A stretch of 64,000 bases of DNA from UBA4781 sp963674975 (GTDB lineage: Bacteria > Chloroflexota > Anaerolineae > Anaerolineales > Anaerolineaceae). The position numbers were made by a program, and so were the translations under genes. This document shows, piece after piece, positions 57,320 to 64,000 of the stretch (position 1 is its first letter; every line of letters begins with the position of its first letter). The notes under the pieces are model-generated. The model ran no database searches, was not told the origin of the DNA, and was given only the letters and a program-made list of their open reading frames with translations. The stretch lies in assembly GCA_963674975.1 (NCBI GenBank), contig OY771913.1:930001-994000 (forward strand), read 5' to 3'.

Positions 57320-57736
57320 ATGGAAAAACACGCAAGTGAAGGAAAAAGATTTGGTTATTTTGTTACCATGGTTGTCAACGCAGCACTTATTTATGTCTTC
57401 AATCATCTTCTCGAATGGAATGCACCTTACTTACTGCCTACTTTCGAAGGCTGCTTATGGGCAATTCAGCTATCATTGAGCGTTACGATCTTTATCAATT
57501 TTATTTATATCTTCTACGATGCATCCTGGTTCAAGCATCTTATGAAGGTAATTGAAAATGTATTCAGCTGGGTATCCACCTACTTCATCTACACCATCTT
57601 TCCGTTTGAATTTCCCGCAGAAATCTGGATGCAGATCACTCGGGTGGCATTTTTCGTTGCACTGGTCATTATTCCGGTCGGAACATTGGTTGAGCTGATC
57701 CAATTCCTCACGAAAGTAAGCCGCCCCAAAGAATAA
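57320..57736 (+). CDS. small polytopic membrane protein, hypothetical
   Basis: The 138-residue protein has four hydrophobic segments (from FGYFVTMVVNAALIYVF to VALVIIPVGTLVELI) and short polar ends. No motif is recognised. The ATG at 57320 follows AAAGGAG. A terminator lies after it. The family is unknown to me. Confidence 0.65.
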   Translation: MEKHASEGKRFGYFVTMVVNAALIYVFNHLLEWNAPYLLPTFEGCLWAIQLSLSVTIFINFIYIFYDASWFKHLMKVIENVFSWVSTYFIYTIFPFEFPAEIWMQITRVAFFVALVIIPVGTLVELIQFLTKVSRPKE

Positions 57737-57757
57737 AGCTCATTTTCAAACCCGGGA

Positions 57758-57796
57758 TAAAAAGGTAGATGAAAAGAATCATCTGCCTTTTTTCTT
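57758..57796 (+). terminator. terminator after the small membrane protein gene
   Basis: A stem around AAAAGGTAGATG and CATCTGCCTTTTTT, with one T-G pair, ends in a T-run. Confidence 0.75.
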
Positions 57797-58026
57797 ACAG
57801 ATAACAGCATTGATAGAGCCAAGAAAAGAACTGGCAACTTTCTATTCTCTAATTTGCTGCCAAATCTACATCAAATGAGAACATCTGGTGTTATTTTCTA
57901 TAAAACCTTTTATAAATTAATAATGATTTAAGAAAATGTAAACGGTGATTCTTTCCATCAAAACCAGTATATGATTAATACAATGTCATTTTAAGTATTC
58001 ATCAATTAATTAAGGAGAAAAAGAAC

Positions 58027-59334
58027 ATGGATGAAAACAAGAAGAAAAAAGCCGTATGGGCATGGACCATGTATGATTGGGGGAATTCCGCCTTTGCCAC
58101 AACCATCATGGCTACCGTTCTGCCGGTGTATTATTCATCGGTCGCCGGTTCAACCCTGGCGCCCAATATTGCAACAGCACGGTGGGGATTCACCACATCG
58201 CTCTCTGCGCTGCTGGTCGCCCTGCTGGGTCCTATTTTAGGGGCAATAGCAGATTTCAAGGGAAATAAGAAAAAATTCCTGGCAGTTTTTGTGGGGTTGG
58301 GCGTTACAGCAACCGCCCTGCTCTATTTTGTGAAAACCGGCGATTGGCTGCTGGCATCCATTCTTTACATATTCGGAAATATGGGCTTTTCCGGGTCACT
58401 CGTTTATTATGATGCACTGCTCCCGCATATCGCTTCACCAGATGAGATCGATCAGGTCTCTTCAAAAGGGTTTGCTATGGGATATATCGGCGGTGGGCTA
58501 CTGCTGGCGATCAACATGGTCATGATCATGTTTGGAGAAACAGTCTTCCCCGGAATCGATCCTACCCTGATGGCGCGCCTGTGCTTCGTGAGCGTGGCAA
58601 TCTGGTGGCTGGTTTTTTCGCTCCCTATATTCAGGCATGTCAGCGAACCGCCCCGCCGTATTCAGGAAGGTGAAGAAACCCTTAACCCAATCCGGGTCAG
58701 CTTCCGACGATTAGGGCAGACTTTCAAAGAGATCAAGAACTACCGCGACCTTTTCACATTCCTGGTCGCCTTCTTCCTTTATGCCAATGGGATCGGAACG
58801 ATCATCACCATGGCAACCATCTATGGAGCTGAAATTGGAATTGGACAGACTACCCTGATCGGCACCCTGCTGATGGTGCAGTTTGTGGCTGCACCGTTTG
58901 CCATTGGCTTTGGCGCGCTGGCGAAAAAGATCGGGACAAAGAAATCAATCTACATCAGCATCATCATATATTCCTTCATCGCCGTAGCCGGGTACTTTAT
59001 GAGTGTTCCCTGGCATTTCTGGGCTCTGGGATTCGCGGTGGCAACCGTGCAGGGCGGCAGCCAGGCTCTCAGCCGATCCCTGATCGGGCGCATGATGCCA
59101 AAGAGCAAATCTGCTGAATTCTACGGTTTCTTCAGCGTCTTTGAGAAATTTTCCTCCATCGCCGGTCCCTTCCTCTTTGGGATCGTCTCCACCCTGATGG
59201 GAGAAAGCCGTTTGAGCATTGTCTCACTCGTTGTGTTCTTCATCGCCGGTATTTTCGTACTCACCAAGGTGGATGTAGAACGGGGCATCCAAACCGCTCA
59301 GGCGGAAGACAAGCAAATGGTCACGGTAAAATAA
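58027..59334 (+). CDS. UMF1-family MFS transporter (Atg22-like)
   Basis: The 435-residue protein opens with WAWTMYDWGNSAFATTIMATVLPVYY, the hallmark N-terminus of the UMF1 family of MFS permeases. It has 12 helices and a central loop (residues about 195-240). Relatives may export amino acids or related solutes. The start has AAGGAG upstream (58012-58017). The intergenic region 57797-58026 is AT-rich, with no gene seen. A perfect terminator follows the stop. Confidence 0.88.
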   Translation: MDENKKKKAVWAWTMYDWGNSAFATTIMATVLPVYYSSVAGSTLAPNIATARWGFTTSLSALLVALLGPILGAIADFKGNKKKFLAVFVGLGVTATALLYFVKTGDWLLASILYIFGNMGFSGSLVYYDALLPHIASPDEIDQVSSKGFAMGYIGGGLLLAINMVMIMFGETVFPGIDPTLMARLCFVSVAIWWLVFSLPIFRHVSEPPRRIQEGEETLNPIRVSFRRLGQTFKEIKNYRDLFTFLVAFFLYANGIGTIITMATIYGAEIGIGQTTLIGTLLMVQFVAAPFAIGFGALAKKIGTKKSIYISIIIYSFIAVAGYFMSVPWHFWALGFAVATVQGGSQALSRSLIGRMMPKSKSAEFYGFFSVFEKFSSIAGPFLFGIVSTLMGESRLSIVSLVVFFIAGIFVLTKVDVERGIQTAQAEDKQMVTVK

Positions 59335-59345
59335 ATGGATTATAA

Positions 59346-59377
59346 AAAAGGTTCGCTCTGCAGAGCGAACCTTTTTT
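59346..59377. terminator. palindromic terminator
   Basis: AAAGGTTCGCTCTGCAGAGC and its continuation form an almost perfect palindrome ending in a T-run. It can stop transcription from both the UMF1 gene and the convergent epimerase gene. Confidence 0.9.
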
Positions 59378-59380
59378 CTT

Positions 59381-59785
59381 TTAAAGAAGCTGATATAGTT
59401 CGATCAGCACCCCGCCTGTGCTTTTGGGATGGATGAAAGCCATCTTGCGTCCTTCCAGTTCAATGGGAACCTCGTTGATGAGCCGAATATCTTTTTCTTT
59501 CAGTTCTTCCAATGCTTTTTCAATGTCATCCACCTCCAGGCAGAGATGATGGATGCCGGGTCCGCGTGTTTGAATAAAACGCGCCGTTCCGCTTTCGGTA
59601 TCGGTAGGCTGGACTAGCTCTATCTCACTTTCCCCGCAGGGGAAGAAGGCGATCTTCGCCTTCTGGCTTTCCACTTCTTCCGTATGATCCAGCTTCAAAC
59701 CCAGCACCGATTCCCAGAATGCCGCAGCCTTTGAAAGGTCTTCTACTGCCACAGCGATATGATTTATTTTCTTTATTTTCATCAT
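59381..59785 (-). CDS. mce: methylmalonyl-CoA epimerase
   Basis: The 134-residue VOC-fold protein has INHIAVAVEDLSKAAAFWE with the first metal His, GPGIHHLCLEVDDIEKAL with further metal ligands, and the C-terminal HPKSTGGVLIELYQ with the Glu ligand. It interconverts (R)- and (S)-methylmalonyl-CoA. It follows the mutase gene by 19 bp on the same strand and forms an operon with it. An AAAGGGAA site precedes the start. Confidence 0.95.
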   Translation of the reverse strand: MMKIKKINHIAVAVEDLSKAAAFWESVLGLKLDHTEEVESQKAKIAFFPCGESEIELVQPTDTESGTARFIQTRGPGIHHLCLEVDDIEKALEELKEKDIRLINEVPIELEGRKMAFIHPKSTGGVLIELYQLL

Positions 59786-59804
59786 TTCCCTTTAGTTTCA
59801 GAAT

Positions 59805-61457
59805 TTATGCCCACACGGGAGGTTGATATTCTCCCCACACCTTGCGCAGTACACCGCAAATCTCACCCAGGGTCAGATCATTTTCAACACAATGGATCAT
59901 CAGCGGCATCAAGTTTTCATCGGATTGGGCTGCGTTTTTCAGCGTTCCAAGCAGATCGTTAACCTTACTGCTGTCCCGCTTCTCTTTGAAAATCCTCAAC
60001 CGTTCGATTTGACCGCGCTCGATCGACGGGTCTATCTTGAGAGGTTGAATATCAATAGTCTCATCAACCTGATAATCATTCACCCCCACCAGAATATGAT
60101 GGTGACCTTCGATCCCTTTTTGATAGGCATAGGCAGCATCCTGAATTTCCCGCTGGATATAGCCGTTTTCAATAGCCGCCAGCGCCCCGCCTATTTCATC
60201 GATGCGCTGGATGTATTTGCGAGCTCCCGCTTCAATTTCATCTGTCAGGTACTCGATCAGATACGAGCCTGCCAGAGGATCCACAGAATCAGCTACACCC
60301 GATTCGTGGGCAATGATCTGCTGAGTACGGAGAGCAATGCGCACCGATTTCTCCGTTGGCAGCCATAAAGCTTCATCCATCGAATTTGTATGCAGCGATT
60401 GCGTTCCACCCAGAACAGCCGCCAGTGCCTGAATGGTTGTGCGCACAATGTTGTTTTCAGGCTGCTGCGCGGTCAGCGTGGAACCGCCTGTTTGCGTATG
60501 AAAACGCAGGAGCATGCTTTTACTGGATTGAGATGTAAAGCGGTCTTTCATGATGGAAGCCCACAATCGTCGGGCAGCCCTGAACTTGGCGATCTCTTCC
60601 ATAAAATCGTTATGGCAGGCAAAGAAAAAAGAAAGCTGCGGTGCGAAATCATCCACCTTCAGCCCTGCCTTGATAGCCGTATCCACATACGCGATCGCAT
60701 TGGCAAGCGTAAATGCCACCTCCTGCACAGCTGTTGAACCCGCTTCACGAATATGGTAGCCTGAAATGCTGATCGTGTTCCAGCGGGGAATGTTCTGCTG
60801 GCAGTATTGGAATGTATCGGTGATGAGCCGCATGGAAGGCTTTGGAGGAAAAATATAGGTTCCGCGGGCAACATATTCCTTGAGAATATCGTTCTGGATC
60901 GTACCGTGCAGTTTCGAAGGCTCCACTCCCTGCTTTTTTGCCACAGCCACATACATTGCCAGCAGAACAGCAGCAGGTGCATTGATAGTCATGCTGGTTG
61001 AGACTTTATCAAGAGGGATTTCATGAAAAAGCAGTTCCATATCTTCCATTGAAGATATAGCGACGCCAACCTTCCCTACTTCACCGGCAGCGATAGAGTC
61101 ATCGCTGTCATACCCGATCTGGGTGGGCAGGTCAAATGCGACGGAAAGCCCGGTCTGCCCCTGCTCCAGCAGATAGCGGTAGCGCTCATTGGATTCCTGG
61201 GCGGTGGCATACCCGGCATACTGGCGCATCGTCCAGAATCTGCCGCGGTACATGGTAGGCTGTACTCCGCGTGTGAAAGGATATTCTCCGGGGAACCCCA
61301 GATCTTCCATGTAATCTTTTTCTCCGGGGAGAGCAACCGGAGGAACGGGAATTCCCGAAGGTGTTTCAAATTTTCCCTTGCGCTCGGGGTATTTCCCGAC
61401 TATCGGTTGATAGGTTTCTTCTTCCCATCTTCTTTTTTCATCATCAATTCTATTCAT
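59805..61457 (-). CDS. methylmalonyl-CoA mutase, catalytic subunit without B12 domain
   Basis: The 550-residue protein matches the large-chain N-terminal domain: TMYRGRFWTMRQYAGYATAQESN, LEQGQTGLSVAFDLPTQIGYDSDD, and FRAARRLWASIMKDRF. Its end (about 550 residues) lacks the cobalamin-binding DxHxxG domain, so a separate small subunit must exist elsewhere. It isomerises (R)-methylmalonyl-CoA and succinyl-CoA. The ATG at 61457 is favoured over a GTG two codons upstream. It works with mce downstream and links to the decarboxylase at 43845-47318. Confidence 0.93.
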   Translation of the reverse strand: MNRIDDEKRRWEEETYQPIVGKYPERKGKFETPSGIPVPPVALPGEKDYMEDLGFPGEYPFTRGVQPTMYRGRFWTMRQYAGYATAQESNERYRYLLEQGQTGLSVAFDLPTQIGYDSDDSIAAGEVGKVGVAISSMEDMELLFHEIPLDKVSTSMTINAPAAVLLAMYVAVAKKQGVEPSKLHGTIQNDILKEYVARGTYIFPPKPSMRLITDTFQYCQQNIPRWNTISISGYHIREAGSTAVQEVAFTLANAIAYVDTAIKAGLKVDDFAPQLSFFFACHNDFMEEIAKFRAARRLWASIMKDRFTSQSSKSMLLRFHTQTGGSTLTAQQPENNIVRTTIQALAAVLGGTQSLHTNSMDEALWLPTEKSVRIALRTQQIIAHESGVADSVDPLAGSYLIEYLTDEIEAGARKYIQRIDEIGGALAAIENGYIQREIQDAAYAYQKGIEGHHHILVGVNDYQVDETIDIQPLKIDPSIERGQIERLRIFKEKRDSSKVNDLLGTLKNAAQSDENLMPLMIHCVENDLTLGEICGVLRKVWGEYQPPVWA

Positions 61458-61558
61458 AAGCACCTGATGGCATATTTTTGTTCAGTATATCCAGTCTCAC
61501 CAATGATGCAAAGTGATAAATCCAATACAAATTGCTGAAAAGCGACCTTCTTTTCACT

Positions 61559-63166
61559 TTATATCTTCTTGAGAGAAAATATGGCTGCCTCATTGCCCTT
61601 GAGCACATAACTGCTGCCCGGTTTCACTGATTGAATTTCCTCGCAGCTTGATAAAAGCAATTTGCAGTTCTGGGCGCATAAACAGCCCAGATCAAGCGCC
61701 TTCTGTTTTCCATCAAAATTCAGAGCGATCATGATCTGCTCCTCATCCACACAGCGGAAGTAGACCAGCGTATTGGCTGGATATTTCGTTCCCATCTCAA
61801 AATCACCCCGCTGAAGTGCCGGATGCTCTTTGCGTAAATGCAGTATCCTTTTGTAAAAAGCAAGCAGAGAATCCTTATCCTTTTCCTGCTGCTCCACATT
61901 TCGTCTGGAAAAATCAGGGTGCACAGGCAGCCAGGGATGCGCAGTACTGAATCCGGCATTTTTTGAGTCATCCCACTGCATCGGGGTGCGGCATCCATCT
62001 CTGCCTTTATAGAAAGGATAGTAAAACAATCCCACGGGATCAAGAATTTCGCTTTTCTTGAATCTGCTCTCACGCATGCCGATCTCTTCGCCATAATACA
62101 GAAAAGGCGTACCGCGCAGGGTCAACAGCAGGGCAGCCGCTACTTTCAAGCGTTCGTCATCCTCCCCCTGCCCGTAGCGCGTGGCAGAGCGGACCACATC
62201 ATGATTGTTCAGGACATAATTCGGCCAGCATTTCCCTTCCAATGCTTTTTCCCAGGCTTGAACAGCGCTCAGAAAACGATCCGCTTTCCATGGACCATTG
62301 AGAAATTCGTCGAAGAAAAAAGCCGCATGCAGCAGATCATCCCCACAGTATCCGGCTGCTTTCTGAATGGTAGCAATAAATGTTTCTCCTACCACATAGC
62401 GTTCAAAGTAGCTATCCAGTAGAGTACGAATCTCTTTCAGGAGAGGGATCATTTCAGGACGGTCTGCATCATAAAGATGCACCATCCGATCATACGGTCG
62501 AATACCGATCAATTTTGTGGGGTTGCTGCGGAATTCCGCATCTTTGAAATAACAGGAAAATACATCCAGCCTGAAGCCATCCACCCCTTTATCCAGCCAA
62601 AATCGGAAAACATCCAGCATTGCCTTTCGTACTGCAGGGTTCTGCCAGTTCACATCGGGCTGCTCTTTGAAAAACTGATGGAAATAATATTGACCGGTTT
62701 TCTCATCGAATTCCCAGCCCGATCCGCCAAAGACAGAAAGCCAGTTGTTTGGCGGCGCTCCATTCTTTTGGGGATCACGCCAGAGATAATAATCTCTATA
62801 TGGATTATCCTTTGATTTTTTCGATTCCAGGAACCAGGGATGCTGGTCAGAAGTATGGTTCAGCACCAGGTCCATGATGATATGGATATTCTTTTGATGC
62901 GCTTTTTTCAGCAGCTCGTCAAAATCTTCCATCGTTCCATATTTTTTATCGATCGCACAATAATCCGCAACGTCATAACCGAAATCAACATCCGGAGAAG
63001 GATAAATAGGAGATAACCAGATCGCATCGATCCCAAGTTCCTGCAAATAATCCAACCTGCTGATAATTCCCTGCAGATCGCCAATTCCATCTGCATTTGA
63101 ATCTTTGAACGAGCGAGGGTAGATTTGATAGATCACCCCATCGCGCCACCATAGAAATTTTTTCAT
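61559..63166 (-). CDS. GH13 alpha-glucosidase / oligo-1,6-glucosidase type
   Basis: The 535-residue protein has the GH13 landmarks in order: WWRDGVIYQIYPRSF, MDLVLNHTSDQHPWF, GFRLDVFSC with nucleophile Asp201, VGETF with acid/base Glu261, and NNHD with His322-Asp323. It would hydrolyse alpha-1,4 or alpha-1,6 linked glucosides, without a signal peptide. ATG at 63166 follows GAGGGTG. The ROK-type regulator is divergent, with the operator between them, so it probably controls this gene too. Confidence 0.93.
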   Translation of the reverse strand: MKKFLWWRDGVIYQIYPRSFKDSNADGIGDLQGIISRLDYLQELGIDAIWLSPIYPSPDVDFGYDVADYCAIDKKYGTMEDFDELLKKAHQKNIHIIMDLVLNHTSDQHPWFLESKKSKDNPYRDYYLWRDPQKNGAPPNNWLSVFGGSGWEFDEKTGQYYFHQFFKEQPDVNWQNPAVRKAMLDVFRFWLDKGVDGFRLDVFSCYFKDAEFRSNPTKLIGIRPYDRMVHLYDADRPEMIPLLKEIRTLLDSYFERYVVGETFIATIQKAAGYCGDDLLHAAFFFDEFLNGPWKADRFLSAVQAWEKALEGKCWPNYVLNNHDVVRSATRYGQGEDDERLKVAAALLLTLRGTPFLYYGEEIGMRESRFKKSEILDPVGLFYYPFYKGRDGCRTPMQWDDSKNAGFSTAHPWLPVHPDFSRRNVEQQEKDKDSLLAFYKRILHLRKEHPALQRGDFEMGTKYPANTLVYFRCVDEEQIMIALNFDGKQKALDLGCLCAQNCKLLLSSCEEIQSVKPGSSYVLKGNEAAIFSLKKI

Positions 63167-63227
63167 TGGCACCCTCTTTTTTTTCTTGATTATAAAGCAT
63201 GCCACCTTTTTATAAGAAGCTTTCATA

Positions 63228-63255
63228 TTGACAGATAAGCATTAATTGTTATACT
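63228..63255 (+). promoter_or_regulatory. sigma-70-type promoter of the ROK regulator
   Basis: TTGACA (63228-63233) and TATACT (63250-63255) are separated by 16 bp, a near-consensus pair. The gene starts at 63307. Confidence 0.75.
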
Positions 63256-63258
63256 CCT

Positions 63259-63279
63259 TTAGTTAGTACACTCAACTAA
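63259..63279. promoter_or_regulatory. operator for the ROK repressor
   Basis: TTAGTT (63259-63264) and AACTAA (63274-63279) form an inverted repeat with nine central bases. It lies just downstream of the -10 box, over the expected transcription start, so bound protein would block transcription. TTAGTT/AACTAA half-sites are typical of NagC/XylR-type ROK regulators. Confidence 0.7.
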
Positions 63280-63306
63280 TTATTCTTTTTTTCTGGAGTG
63301 ATTTTT

Positions 63307-64000
63307 ATGGAAAAAGCGACTCGGCAGCACACTAAAGACCATAATCGCGCTCTTGTTCTGAGCACCATCTTCGCCAATAACCAAATCAGCAGAGCGGAAA
63401 TAGCTCGCATAACAAAACTAACCCGGACAACCGTATCGAGTATCGTTTCAGATATCATTGCTGAGGGGCTGGTGGAGGAAGTTGGGGTTGGGACTTCATT
63501 CGGAGGAAAAAATCCGATTCTTTTAAGCCTCGTCGATGATTCCCGCTGGATGATCGGGCTCGATCTTTCACACAACCAGTTTCGCGGAGCGATCGTCAAT
63601 CTTAGAGGAGAAATACGCGATGTGATCAGCATGCCGGTTGAAGAACATGACGGCGATGAAGCATTGGATCTGCTGTACCAGATCGTGGATCAATTGATGC
63701 AAAAGGTGACACGCCCGCTTTTGGGAATTGGTGTGGGAACCCCGGGATTGGTCAACACACAGGAAGGGGTCATCATCAATGCAGTGAACCTGAATTGGCA
63801 GAACCTGCCTCTCACCCGCCTGCTGGAAGAACGCTACAACACACCGGTATATGTACTTAACGACAGTCAGGCAGCCGCGATAGGTGAAAAAACCTTTGGA
63901 GAAGGCTACTCTCCCGAAGAAAGCATGGTTCTGATCAACATCCGGCGTGGAATAGGAGCAGGTATTGTCATCAACGGATCGCTTTTTCAGGGAGATGGCG
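63307..64000 (+). CDS. ROK family transcriptional regulator, C-terminus cut by window edge
   Basis: The visible 231 residues start with a winged helix domain (about 12-65: ALVLSTIFANNQISRAEIARITKLTRTTVSSIVSDI). The ROK sugar-kinase-like fold follows, with IGLDLSHNQFRGAIVNLRG (phosphate 1), GVGTPGLVN and NDSQAAAIGEKTFG. Its end lies outside the window. It is probably a sugar-responsive repressor of itself and the divergent glucosidase. GGAGTG is the ribosome site. Confidence 0.9.
   Translation, partial: MEKATRQHTKDHNRALVLSTIFANNQISRAEIARITKLTRTTVSSIVSDIIAEGLVEEVGVGTSFGGKNPILLSLVDDSRWMIGLDLSHNQFRGAIVNLRGEIRDVISMPVEEHDGDEALDLLYQIVDQLMQKVTRPLLGIGVGTPGLVNTQEGVIINAVNLNWQNLPLTRLLEERYNTPVYVLNDSQAAAIGEKTFGEGYSPEESMVLINIRRGIGAGIVINGSLFQGDG

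Noticed and set aside
1..64000. tRNA, rRNA and insertion sequence genes
   Set aside because: No cloverleaf, rRNA core sequence, transposase or terminal inverted repeat pair was recognised, though short tRNAs could be missed by eye.

Overview
The window looks like a chromosomal segment of an anaerobic, fermentative Chloroflexota bacterium, most likely Anaerolineae. This is inferred from the gene mix: an S9 peptidase, an M32 carboxypeptidase, DUF2089/SHOCT-type proteins, a sodium-pumping acyl-CoA decarboxylase set, methylmalonyl-CoA mutase and epimerase, and no outer-membrane or LPS genes. No rRNA or tRNA gene was seen, so the placement is not proven.

Layout. 1-13235 holds housekeeping and envelope genes: a truncated S9 peptidase, SixA-like phosphatase, DUF2089 and SHOCT-like proteins with an MFS exporter, guanylate kinase, a MacAB-like exporter operon, a phosphoglycerate-dehydrogenase-like enzyme, an M32 carboxypeptidase and an L,D-transpeptidase. 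13368-20225 is a surface-glycan or lipid operon: sugar epimerase, flippase, membrane glycosyltransferase-like protein, LPG-synthase-like protein, and a formyltransferase-methyltransferase fusion.

20309-35850 is the accessory centrepiece, a type III CRISPR-Cas locus. By hand count the array has 86 repeats and 85 spacers (20309-26966). It is followed on its right by a probable leader, cas6, a four-helix membrane protein of the S-4TM putative pore-forming effector family, four RAMP genes (one a Cas7-Cas5 fusion), and a small HD-less Cas10 with a GGDE cyclase motif. Everything is read leftwards. There is no cas1, cas2, CARF protein, Csm6 or recognisable Cas11. Most inspected spacers are coding-sense on the + strand, and several contain a Shine-Dalgarno sequence plus start codon, so crRNAs read from the - strand would be antisense to phage mRNA. 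The likely logic is that RNA recognition by a Cas7/Cas5 complex triggers nucleotide synthesis by Cas10, which activates a membrane-damaging effector. The membrane step is inference.

36451-43653 continues the surface and glycan theme: a membrane protein, a PglD-like acyltransferase, a bactofilin and a DegT aminotransferase, with a 3-methyladenine glycosylase and prolyl-tRNA synthetase between them. The CRISPR island thus appears to sit inside a glycan region. 43845-47318 is a four-gene sodium-pumping methylmalonyl-CoA decarboxylase-type operon behind a palindromic operator-like site. It pairs metabolically with methylmalonyl-CoA epimerase and mutase at 59381-61457. The rest holds rsmI, a ZIP transporter, murJ, a TPR protein, rimO, a small LuxR-type regulator, a RodZ-like protein with two HTH domains, rplI, two further MFS transporters, a GH13 glucosidase and a truncated ROK regulator with a clear promoter and operator.
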